Notes under the pieces: model-generated
The model's input: the letters and a program-made list of their open reading frames with translations, nothing else
What the model was told of the DNA's origin: nothing
The model's database searches: none
Shown: in pieces, positions 11,091-19,892 of the stretch
How positions within the stretch are numbered: position 1 is the stretch's first letter
Layout: every line of letters starts with the position of its first letter
DNA from: Clostridium saccharoperbutylacetonicum N1-4(HMT)
GTDB taxonomy: Bacteria; Bacillota; Clostridia; Clostridiales; Clostridiaceae
Direction of reading: 5' to 3'
Assembly: GCF_000340885.1 (NCBI RefSeq)
Contig: NC_020291.1
Location: forward strand, 805,001-869,000
Length of the DNA: 64,000 bases
Made by a program: the position numbers and the translations under genes

Positions 11091-12634
11091 AAATATCAAT
11101 TCGTTATAAATTGTTAATTTATATGACTGTGAATATATTTATTTTTGCATTATTACTATATGGTTCAAATATATTTTTTGCTGAAAAATATTATATGAGC
11201 AACAAGAAAAGTAATCTTATTGAAACAGGTAAGAAGATATCCAAGCTTATTGCAGAAAAATCACCAAGCTATGAGTTGGATGATAGTAACTTGATTTATG
11301 AAATTGAATCAGTGGAAAAAGAAATTGGAGGGACTATTTATGTTGGAACTTTAGATGGTGAATTATATTATCCTCTTAAAAATAAACCAACGCCACCAAC
11401 AATTGAGGCTGATAAGGGCAGTCCCTTTTTTAAATATGACAATAATTTTAACTTTCCATTCAAGTCTAATTTGGAACCACCTGAAAAACCGGAACCAGCT
11501 ATAAAAAATTGGGAACGTTATGATAAAAATTCATTTTTCATTGTGATGAGAGATCCTCAATATAAGATAGAGACACTTAGGTATCAAACTCATCTTGATA
11601 ATGGTTTAGAGTTGCTGATATGGATTACTATGACAGGTATATCTGAAAACGCAACAATTTCAAATAATCTTACTGCAATTGTTGGAGGAATTACAATAAT
11701 AATCACAGTAATTTGGGCTTTGTTTGTTTCAAGTAGATTTACACGTCCGATTTCTGAAATGAATAGGATTACCAAGAAAATATCTGAACTTGATTTTTCT
11801 CAAACACTTCAGGTCAAAAAAAATGATGAGATTGGTGAATTGTCTTATAGTATAAATCAATTATCTTACAATCTAGATAATGCAATAAGAGAATTGAATA
11901 TAAAAAATAGATATTTGGAGGAAGATATTGAACATGAACGAAAATTGGATAAAATGAGGCAGCAATTTATTTCTGATGTATCTCATGAACTTAAAACTCC
12001 AATATTTTTAATTCAGGGGTATGCTGATGGACTTAAGGCAAATGTTGCAACTGATGAATATAAGAGAAACTTTTATTGTGATGTTATTATGGAAGAAACA
12101 GAAAAAATGAATATGTTGATTAAAGATCTTCTAGATTTGTCTAAAATGCAATCGGGATTTTTTTCAGTTAATAAGACTAATTTTAATGTGTCTTTCCTTA
12201 TAAAGAGTATCGTTTCTAAATATGATTACATATTTAAAGAGAAAAATATTTGTATGAAGGTAGCGGTTGAGGAAGAATTGATCGGTGAAGCTGATCCTAT
12301 AAGGATTGAACAGATAATAGTAAATTTTATGAACAATGCAATAGAACATATAGATGATAAAAAGATAATTAAACTATCCATAAATTTAAAGGGCAATAAA
12401 ATCAGAGTATCTGTTTTTAATTCTGGCTTGCCAATTCCAGAGGAGTCTATTGATAAAATCTGGTCAAGTTTCTATAAAATTGATAAAGCAAGGACTAGGA
12501 TTATTGGTGGAACAGGACTTGGTTTATCAATTGTTAGAGCCATACAAGAGGCTCATAAATGCGCATATGGTGTTGAAAATTTATATGACGGGGTTGAATT
12601 TTGGTTTGAAATAGATTTGGCTAAAAAAATATAA
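11087..12634 (+). CDS. Membrane sensor histidine kinase
   Basis: 515 residues, overlapping the response regulator by 4 nt. Two membrane segments (about 9-29 and 195-216) bracket an extracellular sensor domain of about 165 residues rich in Pro, Glu and Lys. A HAMP domain follows (about 218-270), then the HisKA H-box DVSHELKTPIF with the phospho-His, and the HATPase domain with the N-box NFMNNAIEH and G-box GGTGLGLSI. It is complete and of standard architecture. The signal sensed is unknown; the neighbouring exporter suggests envelope or antimicrobial stress. Confidence 0.93.
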   Translation: MKISIRYKLLIYMTVNIFIFALLLYGSNIFFAEKYYMSNKKSNLIETGKKISKLIAEKSPSYELDDSNLIYEIESVEKEIGGTIYVGTLDGELYYPLKNKPTPPTIEADKGSPFFKYDNNFNFPFKSNLEPPEKPEPAIKNWERYDKNSFFIVMRDPQYKIETLRYQTHLDNGLELLIWITMTGISENATISNNLTAIVGGITIIITVIWALFVSSRFTRPISEMNRITKKISELDFSQTLQVKKNDEIGELSYSINQLSYNLDNAIRELNIKNRYLEEDIEHERKLDKMRQQFISDVSHELKTPIFLIQGYADGLKANVATDEYKRNFYCDVIMEETEKMNMLIKDLLDLSKMQSGFFSVNKTNFNVSFLIKSIVSKYDYIFKEKNICMKVAVEEELIGEADPIRIEQIIVNFMNNAIEHIDDKKIIKLSINLKGNKIRVSVFNSGLPIPEESIDKIWSSFYKIDKARTRIIGGTGLGLSIVRAIQEAHKCAYGVENLYDGVEFWFEIDLAKKI

Positions 12635-12713
12635 TTTAGTTCAAGAATAAAAGCTATTAGAAGAATAATTGTAACTTTAATCTTTCAGTTGAACTTTTGA
12701 ATCATCTCTTTAA

Positions 12714-12920
12714 TTATGGAGCAAAGAAAGATCGTTAATAGAAAGATTTAGAGATAAATTAAAAGATGAAATGTATATTTATATTTCTCCAATAAGAAAA
12801 GGCAGCAAAGTTACTAACGATACAACAATGTCTGGAAGAGTAGAACTAGCTGAAGAGGAGATAGCTGATATAAAATCAATAAAAGCAGTAACTATGTATG
12901 AAATAGAATTTGGAACATAG
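12714..12920 (+). pseudogene. Start-less gene remnant
   Basis: An open frame between stops ends with MYIYISPIRKGSKVTND and ELAEEEIADIKSIKAVTMYE. The only ATG (12771) would give 49 residues and has no convincing ribosome site. It reads as the C-terminal end of a lost gene at the boundary between the kinase and the phage-like region. I do not recognise the family. Confidence 0.3.
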
Positions 12921-12987
12921 AAGTTTTGGGATTTATTATTATCACAAGGTATAAATTTTTCAATATTTAACTGAATAATACAATAAG

Positions 12988-13022
12988 AAAATAGGAGAGC
13001 TTGTAGCAACTCCTATTTTTTA
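12988..13022. terminator. Terminator between the host genes and the tailocin control region
   Basis: AAAATAGGAG (12988-12997) and CTCCTATTTT (13010-13019) form a 10-bp stem with a 12-nt loop, flanked by a T run on the plus strand. It lies about 45 nt past the stop of the minus-strand protease gene and can serve both directions. Confidence 0.8.
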
Positions 13023-13064
13023 GTGTGCCGGTATGACCACACGTTAATTTGATTAAAAAATACA

Positions 13065-13727
13065 TTAATTTGTAAAGGAATTTATAAAATTAATATATTC
13101 ATTATATTCTTGTTCCTGCATATGTAAATAATTTTGAAAGTTTCTAAGAATAGCTCTATCAGAACTAGTTAAAATCTTATATTTACACCATTTCTTATAA
13201 TTTTTATATCTGTATTTAGCAGCTTGATAAGATATAGAACAATAAGTTTCAATATCTGATGAACGTCTTACTTTTAATTTATCTAATATTATTGGATTAG
13301 ATAATAGAAGTGCTGTAAAATGATTAGCTTCAGCTTCTTTAAAATTATATTCGTCTTCATCCATATTTTCAGAAAATATCCTTGTGTTATTTGAATAATG
13401 TCCACATAAAATATGGCCTAATTCGTGAGATAGAGTCCATCTAATTCTGCTTGGAGATTTGTCGTTTAAGTCGTTATAGTAAATTATATATCTATCTAGT
13501 GGCTTAAAATAATCAGTACAGCCATCATCTGAAGTTAATAATTCAAAAGTTTCTTCTGTAGTTAAATTATGATCAGTCATGAATTGATGATAAGAAACTA
13601 TTTTTATATTATCAAAAGAATTTATTATATCTAATACATCGATAGGAAATTCTTTGATATTTAATTTAATATAAATACCATTTACTATATTTTTAATGTA
13701 TCTATATCTAATCGTCAAAGTATTCAT
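13065..13727 (-). CDS. ImmA/IrrE-family metallopeptidase (anti-repressor)
   Basis: 220 residues. The zinc site HELGH lies in TLSHELGHILCGHY at about residues 105-118, followed by a helical region with the third-ligand candidate Glu in EAEANHFTALLL. It overlaps the XRE repressor gene by about 20 nt. In ICEBs1 and many prophages such pairs work as a switch: the ImmA protease cleaves the ImmR repressor after DNA damage or signalling and so induces the element. The same job is likely here for the tail operons. Start is the ATG at 13727; no closer alternative is compelling. Confidence 0.9.
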   Translation of the reverse strand: MNTLTIRYRYIKNIVNGIYIKLNIKEFPIDVLDIINSFDNIKIVSYHQFMTDHNLTTEETFELLTSDDGCTDYFKPLDRYIIYYNDLNDKSPSRIRWTLSHELGHILCGHYSNNTRIFSENMDEDEYNFKEAEANHFTALLLSNPIILDKLKVRRSSDIETYCSISYQAAKYRYKNYKKWCKYKILTSSDRAILRNFQNYLHMQEQEYNEYINFINSFTN

Positions 13728-14061
13728 CGAAAGCAGTCCTTAAAATTTGCATCATTTTTTCTTTATTTTTTGCATCCATTTTCTTTCTAGCTCTTTCGAT
13801 TCTTCTAATATCATTATCATAATTCATTTCATTCTCATCATCTGAAGTAGTAGAAGTTATCTCTTCTACTGAATTACCCAATAAATAGTCGACAGTAGTA
13901 TTTAATACATTAGCAAGCTTTATTAAAGTATCATTACTAGCACCTTGTTTGTTGCCCTCAATCATTCCTATGGTTGATTGACTTACTCCAATAGTTTCAG
14001 CTAATTTTTGTTGTGTGATATTCATTTGTTTTCTAAGAAATTTTACTTTATCACCTAACAT
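13708..14061 (-). CDS. XRE-family repressor (ImmR-like)
   Basis: 117 residues from ATG 14061, which has GAGGTG 6 nt upstream; an in-frame GTG three codons earlier overlaps that site and is rejected. The N-terminal helix-turn-helix (about 2-60) contains NITQQKLAETIGVSQSTIGMIEG. An Asp/Glu-rich middle and a Lys/Arg-rich C-terminal helix follow and probably form the protease-sensitive dimerisation part. It is the master repressor candidate. Its probable operator is the near-palindrome just upstream, and related ATGATAAAAT sequence lies at the divergent promoter. Confidence 0.9.
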   Translation of the reverse strand: MLGDKVKFLRKQMNITQQKLAETIGVSQSTIGMIEGNKQGASNDTLIKLANVLNTTVDYLLGNSVEEITSTTSDDENEMNYDNDIRRIERARKKMDAKNKEKMMQILRTAFDEYFDD

Positions 14062-14073
14062 TTTAATCACCTC

Positions 14074-14093
14074 TTATGATAATTTTATCATAA
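14074..14093. promoter_or_regulatory. Operator palindrome for the XRE repressor
   Basis: TTATGATAAT and TTTATCATAA form a 20-bp near-perfect inverted repeat 12 bp from the repressor start codon. A related half, TATGATAAAAT, recurs at 14211-14221 over the -10 region of the divergent promoter. Shared half-sites at both promoters fit autoregulation plus repression of the rightward genes. Confidence 0.55.
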
Positions 14094-14183
14094 TTGCCGA
14101 TAAAATCAATGGAAATTTTAAGAAAAATAAAGAAAATAAGAGGACTAGCTCCATAATTTGAAAATTTATCACTTTATGTACGA

Positions 14184-14221
14184 GAACAAGTGTTTGTAAA
14201 TATCGGTTATTATGATAAAAT
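14184..14221 (+). promoter_or_regulatory. LexA-like (SOS) box overlapping a promoter
   Basis: GAACAAGTGTTT at 14184-14195 fits the Gram-positive DinR/LexA core GAACRNRYGTTY at every position. It overlaps the -35-like TTGTAA (14194-14199), which is 16 bp from the -10 TAAAAT (14216-14221). The promoter faces the regulator genes at 14388-15836. This suggests DNA damage acts on the locus both through LexA and through the ImmA/repressor pair. The box could be chance in AT-rich DNA, as only the core matches. Confidence 0.5.
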
Positions 14222-14387
14222 ATATATATGATGAAGCAAAGGAGATTAAGTTAAAAATATATTTTGAAAGATTGGAGTTAAGACTTAAAATCACAATATG
14301 TATATAAGAAAAGTAATATTCTAATACAAACTCAAGAATTAAAATTCATATCTATATTTTAGAATACGATTGTTAGGAAGTGGAAAA

Positions 14388-14594
14388 ATGAAATTAACGC
14401 CAATAAGATTAAGAAGATTAAACGCAGGTCTTGAAATTGATGAAGTTATAGAACTATTAAAAATAAGTAAAAGTACCTTTTACAAATTAGAACAAGGAAG
14501 ATTAACTCCTTCTTCACAATTAATAAAGAGACTTTCAATTACTTATAGTTGCACAACAGATGAGATATTCAAGGATCTAAAGATAACAGGATAA
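14388..14594 (+). CDS. Small XRE-family DNA-binding protein
   Basis: 68 residues from ATG 14388 with AGGAAGTGG upstream; an in-frame TTG at 14370 has no ribosome site. Nearly all of it is one helix-turn-helix domain (DEVIELLKISKSTFYKLEQG). It is the first gene of the rightward control operon, in the position of a phage Cro-like or excisionase-like regulator. Target unknown. Confidence 0.78.
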   Translation: MKLTPIRLRRLNAGLEIDEVIELLKISKSTFYKLEQGRLTPSSQLIKRLSITYSCTTDEIFKDLKITG

Positions 14595-14786
14595 GGCATA
14601 ATCAAATAATATACTTATTAATAATCAGTATGACTAATTGGATTAAAATAAAAAATAGAGGCAATGAAATTTTAAAGGATAACATAATAAATAAATTGAA
14701 AATATGAAATTATATTAACTTTCTATGGAGATTGTAGTGGTGGGAAGATGAACATTATTTATATCGAATAGAGGGAGGCATTTAAA

Positions 14787-14969
14787 TTGTTAGTTAAGTG
14801 TGGAGCAAAAACTTGTGTTAACTATAATGAGGGAATGTGTAAAGCAGAAGCAATAGAAATTAAAAACTTTACTTGGTATTCAGAAGAGGAAAAAGAAGAA
14901 TTGGATGAAATGAGATGTGATACTTATAAGTATTATGTTAATTGGATGCTTAAACCAGTAAGTATGTAA
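14787..14969 (+). CDS. DUF1540 small cysteine-rich protein
   Basis: 60 residues, TTG start with GGGAGG upstream. The pattern CGAKTCVNYNEGMCKAEAI, with a further Cys at CDTYKY, matches DUF1540, a short four-cysteine family common in Clostridia. The spacing suggests metal binding. The function is unknown. It lies in the control region of the tail locus, but the family is also found in host genes unlinked to phage. Confidence 0.75.
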   Translation: MLVKCGAKTCVNYNEGMCKAEAIEIKNFTWYSEEEKEELDEMRCDTYKYYVNWMLKPVSM

Positions 14970-15018
14970 GTAGATATTTTAATATATAAGAAAAAATGTA
15001 TATTTGGAGGTACACGTA

Positions 15019-15372
15019 ATGAATTCACAAGGAATAATTGAAAGTTTGAATTTATGCATTGTTGCATTAGATAAGGGAAGCACAGAGTTAAAGACATTAG
15101 GCTTAAGGAGAGCAAAAGCAGAAAAAGCTTATAGAATAAAACAAGCTGTTGAAATATTGAAGCTTAAATCAGAGAAGTATCCTGCTACATTAATAATGGA
15201 ATTGGTAAAGGGTAATGAAGAGGTCGCAGAATTAAGATTACAAAGGGATATAGCAGAAAGTTCTTATTATTCCTGCAAGAATGGTTTAGAAAATTTAAGA
15301 ATGGAAATTGAGGTATTAAGAAGTAAGTTAATATGGATTAGAACTGAATTAAACAATTGGAAGGTTAATTAA
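15019..15372 (+). CDS. Coiled-coil phage-associated protein
   Basis: 117 residues from ATG 15019, 8 nt after GGAGG; an in-frame TTG at 15004 is part of that ribosome site. The protein is almost entirely helical, with the stretch ALDKGSTELKTLGLRRAKAE followed by a KYPATLI...VKGNEEVAELR segment that I recall from early-region genes of Firmicute prophages. No catalytic motif. As a companion of the ArpU-like gene it may be a regulator or a relic of a recombination region. Confidence 0.6.
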   Translation: MNSQGIIESLNLCIVALDKGSTELKTLGLRRAKAEKAYRIKQAVEILKLKSEKYPATLIMELVKGNEEVAELRLQRDIAESSYYSCKNGLENLRMEIEVLRSKLIWIRTELNNWKVN

Positions 15373-15422
15373 TTTAGAGATTAATAGTTAAAAGAATGGT
15401 TTATTTGTTGGGAGGGGTATAT

Positions 15423-15836
15423 ATGAATTACACATTAGATAGAATAAGAAGATACAAAGAAATTCTAGCAGATATAGGATATATAGATATAAGAGTTCAA
15501 GAATTAGAAGAAGAAATACTTGGTGTAAGTGGACAAGGCATGGGCGAAAAAACAGGAAAGACTAATAAGTTCACCTCTAGCGTGGAACAGCAGGCTGAGA
15601 TACTTATGGAAAAGAAAGAGGAATTATATAGGGAAAAGGCAGCTAAAAAAAGAGAATTGCAAAGGATAGATAATGCAATAACTATATTGACAGAGGAGGA
15701 AAAAGAAATAATAAGTGTTGTGCATATAGAACATAGAAAGTATTATGTTGTTCAGGATAAATTGAATTTATCATATCAAAGAATCAAGCAGTTAGAGAAA
15801 CAAGCAGCTGGGAAAATGGAAAAGTATATCTGCTAA
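15423..15836 (+). CDS. ArpU/sigma-70-region-4-like late transcription activator
   Basis: 137 residues from ATG 15423, 5-6 nt after GGGAGGGG; an upstream in-frame ATG (15396) lacks a site. A long N-terminal coiled coil (about 1-85) is followed by a helix-turn-helix (about 90-130) with VVQDKLNLSYQRIKQLEKQA, the layout of the ArpU/RinA/Ltp late activators and Xpf-like sigma factors of Gram-positive phages. It is the last gene before the first tail operon and is closed by its own terminator. It is my best candidate for the protein that binds the 11-bp iterons ahead of the three tail operons. Confidence 0.7.
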   Translation: MNYTLDRIRRYKEILADIGYIDIRVQELEEEILGVSGQGMGEKTGKTNKFTSSVEQQAEILMEKKEELYREKAAKKRELQRIDNAITILTEEEKEIISVVHIEHRKYYVVQDKLNLSYQRIKQLEKQAAGKMEKYIC

Positions 15837-15855
15837 ATTGAATAAATTATTAATG

Positions 15856-15889
15856 AATATAGGTGGATATTTCTGCCTATATTTTTTTG
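15856..15889 (+). terminator. Terminator closing the control operon
   Basis: AATATAGG and CCTATATT pair around a 12-nt loop and run into seven Ts. It separates the control genes from the first tail operon, so the latter needs its own promoter. Confidence 0.85.
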
Positions 15890-15991
15890 TTTAATTTTAA
15901 GAAGTTATAACTTTGAACATTAGTTAAATTCATTTATATAATGTTTTTAACTACATGAATCTCCATATAATTACTTGCAATAAATTACTAT

Positions 15992-16067
15992 TATAGATAA
16001 ATTATAAGAAAATTATAGAAATGCTAGAGGATGTGTATAAGAAATTGATATTTAGAAGTCCTATAAT
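15992..16067 (+). promoter_or_regulatory. Iterated promoter of tail module 1 (copy 1 of 3)
   Basis: Tandem 11-mers in strict register: TATAGATAAAT (15992), TATAAGAAAAT (16003), TATAGAAATGC (16014), TAGAGGATGTG (16025), TATAAGAAATT (16036). After 15 more bases comes the -10 TATAAT at 16062-16067. There is no TTGACA at -35. One repeat per helical turn would load an activator along one face of the DNA. The same element occurs at 27019 and 40784. Sequence similarity continues past the start site (AGTAAGTGGGAA...AAAGATA), so the leader RNA is conserved too. Confidence 0.85.
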
Positions 16068-16120
16068 AGTAAGTGGGAAGAAAAGATAAATCCCTTTTAG
16101 AAATCAAATACAATTTTAAA

Positions 16121-16156
16121 AAGTATCTAGTTTACCCCATAGACTAGGTACTTTTT
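16121..16156 (+). terminator. Leader terminator of module 1
   Basis: AAGTATCTAGT (16121-16131) pairs with ACTAGGTACTT (16143-16153), followed by Ts. It lies about 50 nt after the predicted start site and about 90 nt before the first gene, so the operon should be silent without read-through or antitermination. Confidence 0.8.
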
Positions 16157-16248
16157 GTTATGGGGATTAATGTGTTGTTGGATGAAGAGGATTCTTGATT
16201 ATTAACCCAAAAATAAATTAACAATTAATTATTTAGGAGGAAAATATA

Positions 16249-16731
16249 ATGGGAACAATTAAACAAAGAAAGAGTTTTGCAAATTATCTAAATGTAGGGA
16301 AGGATACAGAAGAATATGTATTAATGGGTGCTGGATTTACGGATTTAAATGAAACTCCAGCAGCTCAAACAGCATCTAAGAAATATGTAAATGATAAATC
16401 AGCAACTAAAAGTATAGTTGGATATGATTGGAGTACAGCATATGTTACAGATCAAATAAGAGATGAAAAAGCAGTTGATTTTATTTGTAATGTTGGTGAA
16501 AAACAGTTGGTTGGAGCAGAGTGTGAAACTGAGTATATTATTGTTGACTTGGATAAAAAGGGTACTACAGAAGGTCAATACGAAGCTAGAAAATTTAGAG
16601 TGGCAATAGAAGTTGCAAGTTTTGATAATAATGATGGGCAAATGGGAGCAACAGGTAATTTACTTGGTATTGGAGATATAAAATTTGGGACTTTTGATGT
16701 TACTACAAAGAAGTTTATTCCAGCTGTATAG
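16249..16731 (+). CDS. Major tail (tube) protein, siphovirus type
   Basis: 160 residues with a strong AGGAGG site. It is the first gene of module 1, and its position immediately before the chaperone pair and tape measure marks it as the tail-tube protein. Features are a short acidic N-terminus, a beta-rich body with GYDWSTAYVTDQIRDEK, and the end GNLLGIGDIKFGTFD. No sheath gene accompanies it, which makes this a non-contractile tail. The family call is from order, size and fold pattern. Confidence 0.75.
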   Translation: MGTIKQRKSFANYLNVGKDTEEYVLMGAGFTDLNETPAAQTASKKYVNDKSATKSIVGYDWSTAYVTDQIRDEKAVDFICNVGEKQLVGAECETEYIIVDLDKKGTTEGQYEARKFRVAIEVASFDNNDGQMGATGNLLGIGDIKFGTFDVTTKKFIPAV

Positions 16732-16828
16732 AATAAATTTTAAATACTATAGTAATAATTTATTTTAATACAGCTTTAGCATAAGATTAAGAAAAATAAA
16801 TATAATTAGAATTTATTTAGGCATCTTC

Positions 16829-16908
16829 AAAAATAGCAAGTTTATATACCATATTAATAGATTACTTGATTAAAAATAAAAATGGTATTTGTAGACTTGT
16901 TATTTTTT
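16829..16908 (+). terminator. Long hairpin between tube and chaperone genes, module 1
   Basis: AAAAATAGCAAGT (16829-16841) pairs with ACTTGTTATTTTT (16894-16906). Inside it ATACCAT (16846-16852) pairs with ATGGTAT (16882-16888). A T run follows. It probably acts as a partial terminator that keeps tube protein in excess over downstream parts. The other two modules have a hairpin at the same place. Confidence 0.75.
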
Positions 16909-16944
16909 TCATTTGCCTTAAGAGATATTTGAGGAGGAATTTAG

Positions 16945-17304
16945 ATGATTATTAATAATGTAGAAATAGGACAATTGGATATATTTGATGCAGATAGTTC
17001 TGAAAAGTATGAAAAAACAATTGATAAAGTTATAAAGGAAGCTCAAGACTCAAAAGGTCTTAAGCTTTCTTCTGCAATTAGGAAACAATGTAATGCTGTC
17101 TTTAACTGTTTTAATGAACTTTTTGGAGAAGGTACAGCTAAAAAGATTTTTGGAGAGAAGGTCAACTTATTAATTTGCTTGAAGGCATTTGATGAATTGA
17201 AAAATGGAATTTCTGAGCAGATAAAACAATCAGAAGAAGAATTAAATACTATTTCATCTAAATACTCTTCAGATAGAGCTAAACGTAGAACTAAGGTAAA
17301 ATAA
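16945..17304 (+). CDS. Tail assembly chaperone, first protein (DUF6673-like)
   Basis: 119 residues with GGAGG upstream. A small helical protein between tube and tape measure, the place of gpG-type chaperones. Its stop overlaps the start of the next gene (TAATGA context), giving coupled translation of two separate proteins rather than the frameshift used by the contractile modules here. The C-terminus is highly basic (KRRTKVK). Confidence 0.68.
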   Translation: MIINNVEIGQLDIFDADSSEKYEKTIDKVIKEAQDSKGLKLSSAIRKQCNAVFNCFNELFGEGTAKKIFGEKVNLLICLKAFDELKNGISEQIKQSEEELNTISSKYSSDRAKRRTKVK

Positions 17305-17912
17305 TGAACATTTTAATTGACTTATTGCCAAAGTCAGTAGAGATAGCAGGCACAGAATATGAAATAAATTTTGATTTCCGCACTTCTATTCTTTTTGAAA
17401 TGATGATACAGGATGAAGCACTTAGTGATAAGGAGAAGATTATTAAAACACTAGAACTCTACTATCCTGTTATTCCTAAAGATATTGATAAGAATATTAA
17501 TGAAGCAATTGATAAGGCATTATGGTTTTATCGAGGAGGCAAAGATATAAAAAGTCAGAAATCTCAAAGTAGTACTGGCAAGAGTGAAAAAGTTTATTCC
17601 TTTGAGTATGATGATGAATATATTTATAGTGCTTTTTTAGATCAATATGCTTTGGATCTTCAAGATGTAGAGGAGCTTCATTGGTGGAAATTTAAGGCTA
17701 TGTTTAAAGCCCTTAAGGAAGATAATGAGATAGTTAAAATAATGGGTTATAGAGCAATGACCATAGATAATAAAATGTCTAAAGAACAAAAAGAATATTA
17801 TAGAAAAATGAAAAAACTTTATGAAATTCCAAAATCCAAAAATGAAATAGAAAAAATTAATGCGATAGAAGAAGCTTTGATGGGAAATGGGGATTTAAGA
17901 GGAATATTATAA
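17304..17912 (+). CDS. Gp15-family tail chaperone protein
   Basis: 202 residues, starting on the last base of the preceding stop. The segment INFDFRTSILFEMMIQDE, then YYPVIPKDIDKNINEAIDKA and LWFYRGGK, and the W-rich LHWWKFKAMFKAL match the Gp15 family of Listeria phage A118-like tails. This family sits just before the tape measure and is regarded as the downstream chaperone component. It is of full expected length. Confidence 0.8.
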   Translation: MNILIDLLPKSVEIAGTEYEINFDFRTSILFEMMIQDEALSDKEKIIKTLELYYPVIPKDIDKNINEAIDKALWFYRGGKDIKSQKSQSSTGKSEKVYSFEYDDEYIYSAFLDQYALDLQDVEELHWWKFKAMFKALKEDNEIVKIMGYRAMTIDNKMSKEQKEYYRKMKKLYEIPKSKNEIEKINAIEEALMGNGDLRGIL

Positions 17913-17950
17913 GAGTTTTTATTTTATGTCTTAGGAAAGGTGGTGAATAA

Positions 17951-19879
17951 ATGGCAGAAAATTCGATTAAAATTGATACGTCTATTGATACAAGCAGTTT
18001 TGAAAAAGGACTTAAAGATCTGGAGGATAAGGTAAAAGGTACTCTGGAGGAAACTTTTGTGACTCCCATAGCAGAGAAGGTTTTACCTAGCTTAGATGAC
18101 ATGGCAAATGCTTTAAAGAAGGCTTTAGGATCTGATGAAATATCTTCAAAAGTCCAAGCAATAGCTGAAAGTTTGGGAGTATTTGCGGAAAGTGTAAATA
18201 AAGTAGTTGAAGGTGCATTACCAGAACTCACTGATGGGCTTGCTTGGATTCTTGATAACAATAATGCAATTGTAATGGGGATTGTTGGAATTGGAACTGC
18301 TCTTAAAGTATTTGAAGCAGCAAACTTAGTTATGAGCTTAGTTGAAGCCTTTAAATTAGCAGAAGAAGCAACTAAAGGATTAACGGTGGCACAATGGCTA
18401 TATAATTTAGCATTGGATGCCTGTGGAGGAACTCTAGGATTAACAATAGGAATAATTGCAGGAGTAGTAGCAGCTATAGTTGCATTATGGACTACAAATG
18501 AAGGCTTTAGAGAATTTATAATAGGTTCATGGACTGCAATTTCAGAAGCGGCAGCTACAGTATGGGATAGCATTTGTTTAATTTTCACAGAAACAATTCC
18601 AGAAGCTTTTAACAGCCTAGTTGAGTTTTTTACAGAAACAGTTCCAGAATTTTTTGGAACCTTGTGGGAAACCGTATATCAGCTATGTAGTGATGGATGG
18701 AATTCAGTAGTAGCTTTTTTTACAGAAACTTTACCTGCATTTTTTGGAGAGTTATGGCAAAGTGTAGCTCAATCATGTAGTGATGGTTGGAATCTTATTG
18801 TAGTTTTTTTCACAGAAGCAATACCAGCATGGATAGAATCTATAGGAGCATTCCTAGCAGAATTACCTAATCAAATGGCATATGGCTTAGGAGAAGTATT
18901 AGCAATTATAGTAAACTGGTGTGTAAGTACTTGGGAATATTTATCAACTAATGTGCCACTTTGGATAGAAGGGGTAGTTAACTTTTTTGCTCAGCTTCCA
19001 ACTCAAATAGCTACTTGGTTAGATACAACCTTGACCAATTTAATAGCTTGGGGAAGTAATATGCTGATAGCAGCAACAACAGCAGCAGAAAGTATGTTAA
19101 CTTCAATAATTAATTTTTTCATGCAGCTTCCAACTCAAATAATGGCTTGGTTAGATGCAACTTTGACAAATTTATCAACTTGGGGGAGTAGCATGCTTAC
19201 AGCAGCAACGACTACAGCAGAAAGTATAATAACCTCAATAGTTAACTTTTTTATGCAACTACCAACTCAAGTGATGACTTGGTTAGATTCAACTTTAAGC
19301 AATTTAGTAGCTTGGGGGGGAAATATGCTAAGCACAGCAACAGCAGCAGCAGGAAATGTGGTTACAGGAATTGTTAATACAATTTCTAATCTTCCAAGTC
19401 AAATGATTTCAATTGGAAGCAACATAGTTGATGGTATAAAACAGGGGATTGAAAATGCATGGGATAGTATGACTGGGTGGATTGGAGGTCTGTGTGATAG
19501 TTTTGTACAAGGCTTTAAAGATAATTTAGATATACATTCACCTTCAAGAGTTTTCAGAGATCAAATAGGTAAAAATATAATAAAAGGTATTGGCGTTGGT
19601 ATTGAGCTTGAAACACCGAATTTGGAAGATCAGTTGGATTATAATGTATCAAATTTAACTGATAGATTAAAGGCTAGTGTAGGTTTTGAAACTGCAAGGA
19701 CTACTGCAGGAATTGTAGCATCAGCTAATAAGGAAGCAGGAGCTAATACACAAGGAATAACTAACAATAATGATAATGGAATAAATGTAAATATAGAAAA
19801 CTTTAATGGAACAGATAAGCAGAGTGTACAAGAATTAGCACAAGAAATTGCATTTTTAAGTAAAAGAAAATTAGTATAG
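17951..19879 (+). CDS. Tape measure protein, module 1
   Basis: 642 residues with AGGAAAGGTGG upstream. A polar coiled-coil start leads into a hydrophobic domain (about 155-185) and two sets of internal repeats: FFTE.(L/V)P.FFG.LW...Q.CSDGWN (about 220-300) and FF.QLPTQ...WLD.TL.NL..WG.NML.AAT (about 335-500, four copies). The C-terminus has IHSPSRVFRD, the common end of Gram-positive phage tape measures. The number of repeats would set tail length. At the usual 1.5 angstrom per residue the tail would be about 95 nm (inference). Confidence 0.88.
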   Translation: MAENSIKIDTSIDTSSFEKGLKDLEDKVKGTLEETFVTPIAEKVLPSLDDMANALKKALGSDEISSKVQAIAESLGVFAESVNKVVEGALPELTDGLAWILDNNNAIVMGIVGIGTALKVFEAANLVMSLVEAFKLAEEATKGLTVAQWLYNLALDACGGTLGLTIGIIAGVVAAIVALWTTNEGFREFIIGSWTAISEAAATVWDSICLIFTETIPEAFNSLVEFFTETVPEFFGTLWETVYQLCSDGWNSVVAFFTETLPAFFGELWQSVAQSCSDGWNLIVVFFTEAIPAWIESIGAFLAELPNQMAYGLGEVLAIIVNWCVSTWEYLSTNVPLWIEGVVNFFAQLPTQIATWLDTTLTNLIAWGSNMLIAATTAAESMLTSIINFFMQLPTQIMAWLDATLTNLSTWGSSMLTAATTTAESIITSIVNFFMQLPTQVMTWLDSTLSNLVAWGGNMLSTATAAAGNVVTGIVNTISNLPSQMISIGSNIVDGIKQGIENAWDSMTGWIGGLCDSFVQGFKDNLDIHSPSRVFRDQIGKNIIKGIGVGIELETPNLEDQLDYNVSNLTDRLKASVGFETARTTAGIVASANKEAGANTQGITNNNDNGINVNIENFNGTDKQSVQELAQEIAFLSKRKLV

Positions 19880-19892
19880 AAAGGGTGGTAAA

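Noticed and set aside
12779..13009. Minus-strand frame of 76 codons before the ImmA gene
   Set aside because: It spans the terminator at 12988-13022, lacks a ribosome site, and is antisense to the gene remnant on the plus strand.
17857..18588. Minus-strand frame of about 243 codons under the module 1 tape measure
   Set aside because: Overlaps well-supported plus-strand genes completely, has no neighbours on that strand and no motif.
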